Below, in pieces: positions 18,991 to 28,454 of a DNA stretch of 64,000 nt; the stretch's first letter is position 1; each line of letters starts with the position of its first letter. The stretch spans positions 62,001 to 126,000 of the forward strand of contig JAHLLG010000004.1 in the NCBI GenBank assembly GCA_020444275.1, read 5' to 3'. The translations under genes were made by a program, and so were the position numbers. The notes below the pieces were generated by a model. It had not been told where the DNA came from. It did not search any database and saw nothing but the letters and a program-made list of their open reading frames with translations. Origin of the DNA: Bacteroidota bacterium. Its GTDB lineage: Bacteria; Bacteroidota; Bacteroidia; Bacteroidales; UBA12077.

Positions 18991-19015
18991 AAAAGAGCCA
19001 GCTGGCTCTTTTTTT
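18991..19015 (+). terminator. Orphan intrinsic terminator
   Basis: AAAAGAGCC (18991-18999) pairs with GGCTCTTTT across an AGCT loop, followed by more T residues. No gene lies between this and the previous terminator on the same strand. Transcription from the right can be ruled out as a source because the next gene is co-directional. Confidence 0.8.
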
Positions 19016-19069
19016 ATTTAACCTATTTTAATCTTTTTCGTATGAGGTATGTCTAACAAAACAAAAACC

Positions 19070-20449
19070 ATGAAAAAGATATTCTTACCACTTGTTTTAC
19101 TAATGAGTTTGTTGTCATGTAAGAATGATAATATACATAGGCTTTCTGATGAAGAAGTCTTAAATCTCATTTTTAATTCAGCTCAAAATAGTACGATAGC
19201 GTATGAAAATCTGGAGTATTTAACTGAAAATTTTCCCAAACGATTGGCTTGTTATCCACAAGGAATTGAAGCTGCAAAGTGGACAAAACAAATAATGGAG
19301 TCCATAAATCTGGATAAGGTGTATTTACAGGAAGCACAGGTAATGAACTGGAAACGTGGAAATGAAGAAGTAGGATCTATCCTGTTAAACGGAGAAAAAA
19401 TACCGGTTAATGTTTGTGCTTTGGGTCGAGGAATTTCTACACCTAAGAATGGATTAGAAGCGCAGGTTATAGAAGTTAATGGTTTAGAAGAACTGGAAAA
19501 GTTAACAAAAGATCAGGTAAAGGGTAAAATAGTATTTTTTAACCAGGCAATGAATCCAACTTATAAAAATCCATTCAGAGCTTATAGTGAAACAGCCGGA
19601 CAGCGGTTTATTGGGCCAATAAAAGCAGCAGAATATGGTGCAGTTGGCGCAGTAATTCGATCTTTAACTACACGGATTGATGAATTTCCTCATACGGGAA
19701 CAACCCGGAAAGCGTCGGAAAATGAAACTGTCCCGGCAGTTTGTATTGCAACAAAGCATGCTAATTTATTAAGCCAAACATTAGCCGTTAATCCGAACCT
19801 GAAGTTTTATTTTAAAACAAGTTGTAAAAATTTACCCGACACTATTTCGTATAATGCTGTTGGTGAAATTACCGGAGCAGAATTTCCAAATGAATTTATT
19901 ACCGTTGGAGGTCATTTAGATTCGTGGGATAACAGTCCGGGAGCACACGACGATGGTGGAGGTTGCATGCAAGCCATTGAGGTTTTAAGAATATTTAAAG
20001 AAATAGGATATCAACCTAAACATTCTATTCGTGCTGTAATGTTTATGGATGAAGAAATTTCACAAGGTGGTGGAAGAGCATATGCTGAAGAAGCAAAACA
20101 AAATGGAGAGAAACATATTTTGGCCATTGAAAGCGATCGCGGCGTAACAGCACCAAGAGGATTTACCATGGATGCCAGCGATGAGGTTATCAGAAAGCTT
20201 GCTTCGTACAGAGCATTATTTCAACCGTATGATATTACCGTATTTGAAAAAGGATATGGAGGAGTTGATATAGCACCCCTTAAAGATATTGGAACACCTC
20301 TTTTAGGTTTAGATGTAGATGCAACGCATTATTTTGATTGGCATCATAGCGCAAATGATACTTTTAACCAGGTAAAAAGAGAAGAAATGCAAAAGGGAGC
20401 AGCAACCATGGCTGCCTTGATTTACTTAGTCGATAAATATGGAATTTAA
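19070..20449 (+). CDS. M28 family zinc peptidase, lipoprotein
   Basis: 459 residues from the ATG at 19070, chosen because MKKIFLPLVLLMSLLSC is then an ideal lipoprotein signal; the upstream ATG at 19049 adds seven polar residues. The PA insert domain lies at about residues 120-250. The peptidase core has GGHLDSWDN (His282, Asp), AHDDGGGC, FMDEEISQGG and HSANDTFNQV, which supply the two-zinc site. It resembles carboxypeptidase Q-type aminopeptidases and should act in the periplasm or on the outer membrane. Confidence 0.9.
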   Translation: MKKIFLPLVLLMSLLSCKNDNIHRLSDEEVLNLIFNSAQNSTIAYENLEYLTENFPKRLACYPQGIEAAKWTKQIMESINLDKVYLQEAQVMNWKRGNEEVGSILLNGEKIPVNVCALGRGISTPKNGLEAQVIEVNGLEELEKLTKDQVKGKIVFFNQAMNPTYKNPFRAYSETAGQRFIGPIKAAEYGAVGAVIRSLTTRIDEFPHTGTTRKASENETVPAVCIATKHANLLSQTLAVNPNLKFYFKTSCKNLPDTISYNAVGEITGAEFPNEFITVGGHLDSWDNSPGAHDDGGGCMQAIEVLRIFKEIGYQPKHSIRAVMFMDEEISQGGGRAYAEEAKQNGEKHILAIESDRGVTAPRGFTMDASDEVIRKLASYRALFQPYDITVFEKGYGGVDIAPLKDIGTPLLGLDVDATHYFDWHHSANDTFNQVKREEMQKGAATMAALIYLVDKYGI

Positions 20450-20571
20450 TATACTTTCTTAGCAATTATATTTAATGGTATATTGATATAAGTTAAACAG
20501 AAGTTTTTATTTTCTGTTTAACTTTTGTTATGCTATTTGTCTTTATACTTAATTTAATCGGTATAAATGTT

Positions 20572-20579
20572 TAAATTTG
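20572..20579 (+). promoter_or_regulatory. -7 element for the AsmA-like gene
   Basis: TAAATTTG matches TAnnTTTG, 29 nt upstream of the ATG at 20609. The -33 region is weak. Confidence 0.35.
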
Positions 20580-20608
20580 AAAATAAGAGGACCTAATAAA
20601 TTGCTCTC

Positions 20609-23600
20609 ATGAAAAAGATATTCAAACTATTTACCTGGCTGGTTGTCATATTTATTACGCTGATAATAGTTTTGTTGGTTACAGCAAAACTTGCCGAAAA
20701 TAAAATTGCAGATATTGCTTTAAAAAAAGTAAGTGAAAATATTGAAGCTCCCGTTAGCATCGATGAAGTGTCCTTTAATTTATTGCGGAAGTTTCCGTAT
20801 GCAACCATTGAATTGTATGGTGTAACGATCGATTCTCCAAAGAAAAATGTATTGCAAGATTCTTTCGGAAATGAGTCAAAGAGTATTCTGAGGCTGGAAA
20901 AGCTATATGTTTCTGTTAAATCGAAACCATTGCTAAAAAGCAAGTTCGAAATAATGAAAATCGATGTTAAAGGTGCTCAGTTAAACTACAAAGTTGATAC
21001 AGCTGGTAGAACAAACATTGACTTTTTGTTGGCAACCGAAGAAGATACTACTGCAGTTGATACAATACCTTCCGATCCGTTAAGTGTAATTTTGGACGAT
21101 TTGTCGGCCTGGGATATTGAGGTTAACTACAACGATGAATCACTAAAAACAAAAGCAAAGGTTAAAATTCCGGAACTTAAGGTAAATGCCGAAATTCAGG
21201 GAGATGCAATCCTTGCTTCTGTTGTTGGTAAAATCAACTTAACAAACTGTAGTTTTAACGAAACTAATTTGTACTTAATGGAAAATACAGATGTTCAGTT
21301 TGATATCGATTATGAAACAGATTCGGTTTGTATAAAACAACTTAGTGTAGATACCGATGGTGCCGGTTTTAGTATGTTTGGTAGTGTGATTTTAGGCGAT
21401 GAAATAAGAACCAATTTGCAATTCGCGGGTACAGAACTTGATTTGGATGAATTGATAAAATATGCACCTAAGGAAATTTTAACAGAATATGGAATCGACA
21501 GGGTAAAAGGTAAGGTTAACCTCAATGCAACAGCAAAAGGTACCTATTCAGAAGCTGAGTTACCACAGGTTAATTTGAATATTGATTTTAAGGATGGAAA
21601 TATCAAAACAAAAGATTATCCCGAATTAAAGAACATTTCATTTACAGGAAAAGCTACCAATGGTCTTTTGCGTAGCAATCAATCAACACAGGCTGATTTT
21701 AGTACGCTCCACTTCGAAACCGAAAAGAGCAAATTCGACATCTCTTTCTCTATATTAGATATTGACAAACCAAAGTATGTTATCAATACCTTATTGGATA
21801 TTGATGTTGGAGAATTTAAACATTTTATTCCCGACACATTACTTACGAATATTGATGGTAAAATTCGGGCTGAATTGTCAACCAAAGGTGAACTACCTGA
21901 TTCCATTGGCGACAATTTTATAGATCAGGTGATGGCTAATAGTTCGGCAAATCTAACATTATCGGATTTTGATATAGATGTAGATAAAACGCTAAAAATT
22001 GAAAACTTTTCAACGAACATTATTTATAAGCCCAACATATTAATTGTAAAGGACTTTAATGTGGAAGTGCCAGCATACGATCTTGAACTTAAAAATACTT
22101 CTATTAATTCAAGTTTCAGAGGAAGTATAAATAACACAAGCAATATGCAAGTGGATCTGAAATCTTATCATCTTGAAACTAAAGGAGCTGTAGTTACAGG
22201 TAATGCTAAAGTTAAAAACCTGGATAATCCTAACTATGAGTTTGAAAGTAAAATTGTTACAGATCTAAAGCAGGCTAAAGTTATGCTTCCCGACTCCTTA
22301 TTGAAAACATTAGATGGTAATATTGTTTTAAATGTAAAGTCGAAAGCAACGTTATATATGGATTCGTTGAGCACACAATATCTCGATATTGTTTTCAAAA
22401 ATAGCGAGTTTAATATGATCCTCGAAGATATATCGGCTGAATACTTTGATGAGCCATTATACACCATTGAAAGATTTAACGGTATAATTAATATGACTCC
22501 TGATGGTGTTACCATTCAAAAAATGAGAGGTGTTGCAGCAGGTGTGGATTTTGCAATTGATTCAACTGAAATTTGGAATACATATGAAGCGTTGGTGTTG
22601 GGAAGAGAGAATGAAAAAGTTACGGTTCAAACCAATATTGCGTTAGGCGAAATTACCAATGAATTATTAAGTGCTTTTATGACCACCGATACTGATGAGA
22701 AAGAAGAAAGTGGTGTTAGCCAGCAATCAGGTGCAAGAACCAGAGAAGAGGTAGCTGAGAAAAAGTCGGAAATGCAAGACACAACAGTTGTTCCACTTTT
22801 ACCAAATTTGCAAGAGTATGGTGTTCCTCATTTTCTGGTTCGTGGTAAACTAAGTGTCGATAAAATCGAGTATGAAAAGAATATTTTAGATGATATTTCG
22901 CTAAAGTTCCGCTTTGCTGATAGCTTATATGTAATTGATGAGTTTAAATTAAAAACATGCGGAGGTGAAATCAATACTTCTGTTTTATTAAATGCACGAG
23001 GCCGGTTCTGGGAAAAACCAACCATCGATATCAGAAACTTTATAACAGCTCTGGATGTAAAAGAGTTGTTAATGCGTAACGATAACTTTGGCGATACATC
23101 ATTAACATACGAAAAGGTGAATGGTATTCTTACCAGCGAAATGCATCTAAGAGTTTTCTATGAAAATGGAGATTGGCCTACGGATAGAATGAGAGCAGAA
23201 GGTCATTTTACACTCGAAGACGGTCATATATATGATTACGAACCACTTGTTGATATGTCGAAAAGTGTAGGTTCTATCGTAGCAGGAGGATTAAAGGAAT
23301 TGGATAAACTCGACTTTAACACGTTACAAACCAGTTTGTTTATGTACAAGGATAAGATTTATGTGCCAAAAACAGATGTGGTTACTTCATCGATGGATTT
23401 TTCGGCTTTTGCCATGCATGGTTTAGATGGTGAGTATGAGTATCACTTAAAATTGCACTTAGGCGATGTGTTAACAGGTAAGTCGGAAAAACTGATGAAA
23501 GAGCAGGCTAAGCAAAACAAAAAAGATGGAGGTACCGTTGAACGAAATGGAATTAAGCTGGTTTCTATGAAAAACGATGGTAAGAAAAAGAATGGTTTTG

Positions 23601-23767
23601 ACAATGAAAAACTGGAAAAACAATTCTTAAAAGATTTAAATAAACAACAGGGTTGGTTAAGACTTTTATTTAATCCTCTATTGGTAAACTTTAGCACAGA
23701 TCTTGATAGAACAAAAAGGAACCAGGAAATTATTGAGAAGTATGGTACTAAAAATACAGAAGAATAG
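20609..23767 (+). CDS. AsmA family protein
   Basis: 1052 residues. An N-terminal membrane anchor (FTWLVVIFITLIIVLLV) is followed by a very long beta-rich region of AsmA/DUF748-type repeats. AsmA-like proteins (with TamB, YhdP) form bridge-like grooves thought to carry phospholipids between inner and outer membranes. The LRKFPYATIELYGV segment near residue 60 is typical of the N-terminal AsmA domain in Bacteroidota. A charged, low-complexity insert occurs near residues 695-725 and the C-terminus is lysine-rich. The DsbA-like gene overlaps its 3-prime end. Confidence 0.85.
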   Translation: MKKIFKLFTWLVVIFITLIIVLLVTAKLAENKIADIALKKVSENIEAPVSIDEVSFNLLRKFPYATIELYGVTIDSPKKNVLQDSFGNESKSILRLEKLYVSVKSKPLLKSKFEIMKIDVKGAQLNYKVDTAGRTNIDFLLATEEDTTAVDTIPSDPLSVILDDLSAWDIEVNYNDESLKTKAKVKIPELKVNAEIQGDAILASVVGKINLTNCSFNETNLYLMENTDVQFDIDYETDSVCIKQLSVDTDGAGFSMFGSVILGDEIRTNLQFAGTELDLDELIKYAPKEILTEYGIDRVKGKVNLNATAKGTYSEAELPQVNLNIDFKDGNIKTKDYPELKNISFTGKATNGLLRSNQSTQADFSTLHFETEKSKFDISFSILDIDKPKYVINTLLDIDVGEFKHFIPDTLLTNIDGKIRAELSTKGELPDSIGDNFIDQVMANSSANLTLSDFDIDVDKTLKIENFSTNIIYKPNILIVKDFNVEVPAYDLELKNTSINSSFRGSINNTSNMQVDLKSYHLETKGAVVTGNAKVKNLDNPNYEFESKIVTDLKQAKVMLPDSLLKTLDGNIVLNVKSKATLYMDSLSTQYLDIVFKNSEFNMILEDISAEYFDEPLYTIERFNGIINMTPDGVTIQKMRGVAAGVDFAIDSTEIWNTYEALVLGRENEKVTVQTNIALGEITNELLSAFMTTDTDEKEESGVSQQSGARTREEVAEKKSEMQDTTVVPLLPNLQEYGVPHFLVRGKLSVDKIEYEKNILDDISLKFRFADSLYVIDEFKLKTCGGEINTSVLLNARGRFWEKPTIDIRNFITALDVKELLMRNDNFGDTSLTYEKVNGILTSEMHLRVFYENGDWPTDRMRAEGHFTLEDGHIYDYEPLVDMSKSVGSIVAGGLKELDKLDFNTLQTSLFMYKDKIYVPKTDVVTSSMDFSAFAMHGLDGEYEYHLKLHLGDVLTGKSEKLMKEQAKQNKKDGGTVERNGIKLVSMKNDGKKKNGFDNEKLEKQFLKDLNKQQGWLRLLFNPLLVNFSTDLDRTKRNQEIIEKYGTKNTEE

Positions 23768-24395
23768 GCGATTATGGATATTTATTGTTAGTACGATTAT
23801 TTTTATAGGAGCTGTAGTTCTTTTTCTGATGCCTGAAGAGTCGGATGAACGAAAACCTGAAAATATACTTTTTGAAAATGAGTTGGATATAGTTTACGGG
23901 AAAGATTCAACAGATATTACAGTTTTTATGTTTTCAAGCTACAATTGTTTATTCTGCCGAAAATTTTTCAGAGATGTTTTTCCTGATGTGGATAAAGAAT
24001 ATATACAAACAGGCAAGGTTAAGTTGGTGGTTAAACCTGTTGCTATTGAAAAGAGTGGACCTGTAGTAAACTCAATAAAGCTAGCTGTATGTATTAACCG
24101 ATTTGGCGATTTTACCAAGCTATACGAATTGTTGCTAACCGAACCGAAGGTAGTTTATACCGATAAGTTTGAGAGTGTAACCAACGAATTGATACAAAAA
24201 AATGAGTTTGTTGCTGAGTGCATGCTAACAGATATGGCGGAAAAATATATTATGCGAAATTATATCGATTTTAATCGATTAAAGTGCACCGGTACACCTA
24301 CATTTGTAATCAACAACAAAATTTATAAAGGGTATAAGACATATGATGAGTTTCAAAAAATAATTGAAAAAGAACGAATATATGCTTTACATTAA
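23742..24395 (+). CDS. Membrane-anchored DsbA-like thioredoxin
   Basis: 217 residues. I use the ATG at 23742, which overlaps the AsmA-like gene by 26 nt; an earlier TTG at 23703 would add a charged stretch before the membrane anchor. RRLWIFIVSTIIFIGAVVLFL anchors the protein, and the thioredoxin_4/DsbA domain follows with NCLFCRKF (CLFC) and the cis-proline in TGTPTFVINN. The predicted role is disulfide exchange in the periplasm. Two downstream cysteines (VCINRF, AECML) may be structural. Confidence 0.8.
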   Translation: MVLKIQKNRRLWIFIVSTIIFIGAVVLFLMPEESDERKPENILFENELDIVYGKDSTDITVFMFSSYNCLFCRKFFRDVFPDVDKEYIQTGKVKLVVKPVAIEKSGPVVNSIKLAVCINRFGDFTKLYELLLTEPKVVYTDKFESVTNELIQKNEFVAECMLTDMAEKYIMRNYIDFNRLKCTGTPTFVINNKIYKGYKTYDEFQKIIEKERIYALH

Positions 24396-24460
24396 AACTA
24401 TTATTGATTAATTTGCGTTATATCAGAAAATCGATTTTTATAATTTTTAAAATAAGAGCA

Positions 24461-24844
24461 ATGAAGACAAAGAATTTTTTTATTTGGGTAATGATGATTC
24501 TTGCTGTAGCAGTTATTTCATGTGATAAAGATGAAGATGAGGAAAGTTGCGACAGTGAAGATTTGGCAGCAGACTTTAATTGTCCTGTCGATGTGGATGC
24601 GATAGCTACTTTTTGTACCGATGGCGTAAATAATTCTTATTATACATACGCAGGAACAGATTATATGTGCACAGGAGTAGATGCTTCTACTTGCGATGAA
24701 GCATTAAATGAGATTGGAGCCGCACTGCTTGAAGCTGGTTGTGGAGCAAAAAAATCAGGAAGTGTTGATGCAGCAAAGATTAAGCTCTCAACAATGGCAG
24801 AAAATCTGCTCGAAGAGGTACGAACAAAGTCTATTTATGAATAA
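24461..24844 (+). CDS. Small cysteine-rich lipoprotein, unknown function
   Basis: 127 residues from the ATG at 24461; an earlier TTG at 24404 gives an unlikely basic N-terminus. MKTKNFFIWVMMILAVAVISC is a lipoprotein signal. The mature part is acidic (DKDEDEESCDSED) and carries about seven more cysteines spaced through ~80 residues, suggesting several disulfides. It follows the DsbA-like gene, a plausible partner for those disulfides. I do not recognise the family. Confidence 0.7.
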   Translation: MKTKNFFIWVMMILAVAVISCDKDEDEESCDSEDLAADFNCPVDVDAIATFCTDGVNNSYYTYAGTDYMCTGVDASTCDEALNEIGAALLEAGCGAKKSGSVDAAKIKLSTMAENLLEEVRTKSIYE

Positions 24845-24866
24845 CATGATCTAAAAGTTTAAAAGA

Positions 24867-24900
24867 AAAGCCGGTAATTAAAACTACCGGCTTTATTTTT
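24867..24900. terminator. Bidirectional intrinsic terminator
   Basis: AAAGCCGGTA (24867-24876) pairs with TACCGGCTTT (24885-24894) around an 8-nt loop, T-rich on the right side. It lies between convergent genes. Confidence 0.85.
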
Positions 24901-24918
24901 GTGTTTATTCTTTATTAA

Positions 24919-25452
24919 TCAATCTTTTGAAGAAAAAAAGAACTTTTTTTTTCGCTGTTTCTTTAAAGCCGACTCAAGATCATCACCACGTAAATTGATA
25001 CCTACAATAATTCCATCGCCATCAATTAAAAAGCTGGCCGGAATACTTTTTACATTATAGGTTTGTGCAGCCTCGTTTCTCCAACCTTTTGAGTCGCTCA
25101 CATGATAAGACCATTCCAGATTATCAGCTTTTATGGCTTTTTTCCAGGCATCTTTTTTAAAATCTAACGAAACACTTAATACTGTAAAACCTTCGCCATT
25201 TTTAAATGTTTCGTCTTTATACTTTTTATATACCTCAACAATATTTGGGTTTTCCTTTCTGCAAGGTTTACACCACGAAGCCCAAAAATCAACAAGTACC
25301 ATTTTCCCTTTTAATTCAGATAAATGAAACTCTTCGCCAGTTATCATTTTTTGCACTATTTCGGGTGCTTTATCACCAACTTTAAGCTCCTGTCCAAATG
25401 TTTGCAATGATATAATTATTGCAGCAATTAATGTAATAGCTTTAAAATTCAT
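24919..25452 (-). CDS. TlpA-like periplasmic thioredoxin
   Basis: 177 residues with a signal peptide (cleavage near TFGQ). The active site is FWASWCKPCRKEN (CKPC) and the cis-proline is in VKSIPASFLIDGDG. The family reduces cytochrome or protein disulfides outside the cytoplasm. The C-terminus is very basic and lysine-rich (LKKQRKKKFFFSS). This is one of five thioredoxin-fold proteins in the first 26 kb. Confidence 0.88.
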   Translation of the reverse strand: MNFKAITLIAAIIISLQTFGQELKVGDKAPEIVQKMITGEEFHLSELKGKMVLVDFWASWCKPCRKENPNIVEVYKKYKDETFKNGEGFTVLSVSLDFKKDAWKKAIKADNLEWSYHVSDSKGWRNEAAQTYNVKSIPASFLIDGDGIIVGINLRGDDLESALKKQRKKKFFFSSKD

Positions 25453-25609
25453 AATAAATTATATTAATGATTTATTATTTTGCTAATATACATAATTATT
25501 AACACAAACTTTTCCGATTGTTTTGATCTGTTTATGCATATTAAGTTATACATCTGGTTTTTACGAGAATGCCGATGGTTTGGTAATATGTCAGGTTTAA
25601 CGATGTGGA

Positions 25610-25655
25610 ATATAAAAGTAAAAACCCTACGAGAATTACTAATTCTCGTAGGGTT
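25610..25655 (-). terminator. Strong intrinsic terminator of the M49 gene
   Basis: A perfect 15-bp inverted repeat: 25623-25637 pairs with 25641-25655 around a 3-nt loop. On the minus strand it is followed by a T-rich tail (TTTTTACTTTTAT). Confidence 0.88.
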
Positions 25656-25684
25656 AGATCAGTTATAAAATAAAGTTAAACTTT

Positions 25685-27733
25685 TTAGTTATATGTTGGA
25701 AGAAAAGAATACTCTTTACCATACTTAAGCATTTGTTTGGTATAATCATCCGGGTACTCCACTTTAACATCAATAATTTCGTTATTTTCCATAACCGGAA
25801 TCAGTTCAGGATTTACAAATCCACCAAAAACTGCACGATTTAACTTTTCATATCTCTCTAAAAGTTCTTTGTGTAAATCGTAATCAATTTTTACACCAAA
25901 ATCTTCAACTAATGCTTCACCGGCAGCATAATCCCCTTCTGATTTCAGGCGTTGAATTTCTGCTAATAATTCTCCAAAAATGTCGCGAAGCTTTTCGTAA
26001 TCGTTAATTCTGATGTATGTCTTATCATTGTTTTTGTACATCTCGATTACGTTATCGGCTTTACCTTTTTCGTAAGCCCATTTCGAAATTAATTGACGGC
26101 CACGCATATGCGCTTGTTCTATGTTTTTACCAAGCTTTATTCTTGCAAGTTGTCCTATTAATCCATTTAAAATGTATGAATCATATTGTGCTTTATAAGC
26201 TTCAGCATTTGGCAGTAGACCTAATTCTACTAACTTAGCATCTGGCAAATAATACAGTCCAAATAAGTCTGCACGAGCTTCTTCTAATGGTGATTGATAT
26301 CCTTTCAAAGCTCCCGCATCGGTTCCTGGCAACAACTGACCACTACCGTGACCAACTACTTCATGAAGATCTGTGTGAAGCATTCCTGTTTTGTTGCCAT
26401 ATTTTTTAATGCGCTCTTTTACTTCTTCATCCTCAATAAACTCATCTAAATAGCCTGATCTACCAACCTGATCGTATGCAAAGCCAATGTTTTTTAAAGT
26501 AACCGATTTTGATCCATGTTCTTTACGAATCCAGTCGGCATTGGGTAGATTAATTCCTAATGGAGAAGTTGGATAACAAGCTCCGCCTAATTGAACCACA
26601 TCAATAACTTTTGCGGTAACTCCGGTTACATTTTCCTTTTTAAATTTCTTGTCTACAGGCGAGTTATCTTCGAACCATTGTGCGTTTTCTGCAATAAGTT
26701 TGGTTAGCTGCGTGGCTTTTTCGTTTTTTACATTTACGGTTGCTTCCCAGGTTGCTTTCATAGCTAACGGATCATCATAAACTTCAATAAAGCCATTTAC
26801 ATAATCAACCATAACATCGGTATTGCTGGCCCAAAGCACGTTGTATTCATCCCAGGTTTCTAAGTCGCCGGTTTTGTAATAATCAATTAAAAGCTCGAAT
26901 TCTTTGGCTTGCTTTTCGTTTTCAGCAACCATTTTTGCTTTTTCCAACCAATAAATAATTTTAGAGAGTGCTTCTCCATACATGCCGTCTGCGGTATATG
27001 GTATTTCTTTTACCTCTCCGTTTTCTTTAACCACTTTAGTGTTTAAACCATAGCTTATTGGTGTTTCATCGGTAGGATCTATCTGTTTTTTATAGTAATC
27101 ATTAACTTCTTGCATAGTAACTCCTTCATAAAAATTGGTAGCGGAGTTAGCAATAAGGTCTGTTCCTTTTTCAGAAGCTACTTTTTTAGCATATAGGTTT
27201 GGATCAAAGATAATTGGAGTAACTTTTTCAATGAGTTGCTCCACAGTTTGGTTATCCTTTAGAGGTAGTGCTGATGCATCGGAGTTTAAAACTAAACTCT
27301 TGAAAAACTCTTCGCTAAAATCAGGAATAAACTTATCGGTTGAGTAGTGATGATGAATACCGTTGGCAAACCAAACTTTCTTTGTATACACCATAAAATT
27401 TTCAAATTCTTCAGTCGATTTATCTCCTGAATAGGTTGTAACAACAGCATCAAGAATTCTTCTGATTAAAAGATTGTGTTTGAAATTCTGATCAAATGTA
27501 ATGTCTCTACCACATTTTGCTGCTTCGCTCAGGTAGTAAACTAACTTTTTCTGTCGTAAACTTAAGTTTTCAAAATCAGGAATTTGATAGCGTAAAACCT
27601 GGTTTTCACCAAAACGATCAATCTGATATTTAAACGCTTCTGTTTGTTCTTCCGGCTTTTCGTTACAGCCAGTAAATAGTAGGTTTATCATTAAAAATAA
27701 AATTAAAGAAATACTTGTTACATATTTTTTCAT
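25685..27733 (-). CDS. Dipeptidyl-peptidase III-like M49 metallopeptidase, lipoprotein
   Basis: 682 residues with a lipoprotein signal ending at FTGC. The zinc site is HEVVGH (near residue 455) with the second-ligand motif EEARADLFG, both diagnostic of peptidase family M49. These enzymes release dipeptides from peptide N-termini; in Bacteroidota many are extracytoplasmic. Length and motif order fit the family well. Transcribed alone with its own terminator. Confidence 0.93.
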   Translation of the reverse strand: MKKYVTSISLILFLMINLLFTGCNEKPEEQTEAFKYQIDRFGENQVLRYQIPDFENLSLRQKKLVYYLSEAAKCGRDITFDQNFKHNLLIRRILDAVVTTYSGDKSTEEFENFMVYTKKVWFANGIHHHYSTDKFIPDFSEEFFKSLVLNSDASALPLKDNQTVEQLIEKVTPIIFDPNLYAKKVASEKGTDLIANSATNFYEGVTMQEVNDYYKKQIDPTDETPISYGLNTKVVKENGEVKEIPYTADGMYGEALSKIIYWLEKAKMVAENEKQAKEFELLIDYYKTGDLETWDEYNVLWASNTDVMVDYVNGFIEVYDDPLAMKATWEATVNVKNEKATQLTKLIAENAQWFEDNSPVDKKFKKENVTGVTAKVIDVVQLGGACYPTSPLGINLPNADWIRKEHGSKSVTLKNIGFAYDQVGRSGYLDEFIEDEEVKERIKKYGNKTGMLHTDLHEVVGHGSGQLLPGTDAGALKGYQSPLEEARADLFGLYYLPDAKLVELGLLPNAEAYKAQYDSYILNGLIGQLARIKLGKNIEQAHMRGRQLISKWAYEKGKADNVIEMYKNNDKTYIRINDYEKLRDIFGELLAEIQRLKSEGDYAAGEALVEDFGVKIDYDLHKELLERYEKLNRAVFGGFVNPELIPVMENNEIIDVKVEYPDDYTKQMLKYGKEYSFLPTYN

Positions 27734-27790
27734 GTTAGTAAGATTTTAAAAAGTAAATTGTTCAATAATATTGTCTTTAAAATGCTTAGA

Positions 27791-27798
27791 CAAATTTA
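27791..27798 (-). promoter_or_regulatory. -7 element for the M49 peptidase gene
   Basis: The minus strand reads TAAATTTG, matching TAnnTTTG, 58 nt upstream of the start codon. The -33 box is weak. Confidence 0.4.
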
Positions 27799-27926
27799 AT
27801 GGAATAAGTTTAAAATTGATAATCTTAAAAAAATGATCGTAAGGAAGTTTACATTGTAAAGATGTGTGCAAAGAAAGATTCTTTTAAAAAATTATCTGAT
27901 CAATATTAAAAGGGCAATAGGAAATA

Positions 27927-27960
27927 AAAAAGAGATTAGCCTTTAAGGAATAATCTCTTT
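27927..27960 (-). terminator. Intrinsic terminator of the GntR/SPFH operon
   Basis: AAAGAGATTA (27929-27938) pairs with TAATCTCTTT (27951-27960). The minus-strand tail is TTTTTATTT. Confidence 0.8.
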
Positions 27961-27981
27961 AATTTAAATACGTGTTAATTA

Positions 27982-28368
27982 TTAAGCACGGATCTTATTT
28001 CTGAAAACAAACCAAATAAAGAACGAGACAAGAAACAGAAAAAAAGCATACAAAGGTGCAATAAAGGAAATTCTTAATCCGCCCATAATAAGTTTAGGAG
28101 AAATGTCTTGCGCCTGTTCTATGGCCGATAAAGCACCATAAAATCCTACGTGTTGGAAGAAAATGGCTAAAAGTAATCCAAATCCACCAATAAATAGGAT
28201 GGTAGAGTTATACTTACTAAGCTTTTTGGAATCCTTGTTTTCTAAACGATAGTTTCTTAAAAACTTAACAACATATAATATTACAAGAATCCACATGATG
28301 TAATGAAGAAGCATAAAAAAAGGTCCTCCTTCAAAAAAATGTTGTTTTAATAATTCTGCTATAGACAT
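27982..28368 (-). CDS. Small MotA/TolQ/ExbB-like membrane protein
   Basis: 128 residues with three predicted membrane helices. FFEGGPFFMLLHYIMWI at the N-terminus and the two C-terminal helices (IGGFGLLLAIFFQHVGFYGAL; PLYAFFLFLVSFFIWFVF) resemble the core of TolQ/ExbB proton-channel proteins, but the usual length is over 200 residues and no ExbD/TolR gene is nearby. A paralogue of almost the same layout is at 47135-47509. It lies downstream of the SPFH gene. Function unknown. Confidence 0.6.
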   Translation of the reverse strand: MSIAELLKQHFFEGGPFFMLLHYIMWILVILYVVKFLRNYRLENKDSKKLSKYNSTILFIGGFGLLLAIFFQHVGFYGALSAIEQAQDISPKLIMGGLRISFIAPLYAFFLFLVSFFIWFVFRNKIRA

Positions 28369-28384
28369 AATTTTTGATTTTTAT

Positions 28385-28427
28385 GTCTGCTAACCTGCCT
28401 GATTAAGGCAGGCTTGCAGACGGGTTA
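28385..28427. repeat. REP-like nested palindrome
   Basis: Outer arms GTCTGC (28385-28390) and GCAGAC (28416-28421); inner arms CCTGCCT (28394-28400) and AGGCAGG (28406-28412). It is GC-rich in an AT-rich intergenic gap. A related palindrome sits at 55204-55224. Confidence 0.55.
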
Positions 28428-28454
28428 ATAATAAGGTAATCGAATTCTTTATAA

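Larger units (their letters stand above)
18751..19069. other. Intergenic region with two terminators and no protein gene
   Basis: 319 nt. It holds the protease terminator (18771-18802) and a second, separate terminator (18991-19015), with no credible reading frame in the ~190 nt between them. A small RNA ending at the second terminator is possible. I found no good TAnnTTTG box. Confidence 0.5.

Noticed and set aside
25623-25655. A CRISPR-like or attachment-site repeat
   Set aside because: A single perfect hairpin with a T-rich tail on the minus strand after the M49 gene is an ordinary terminator.
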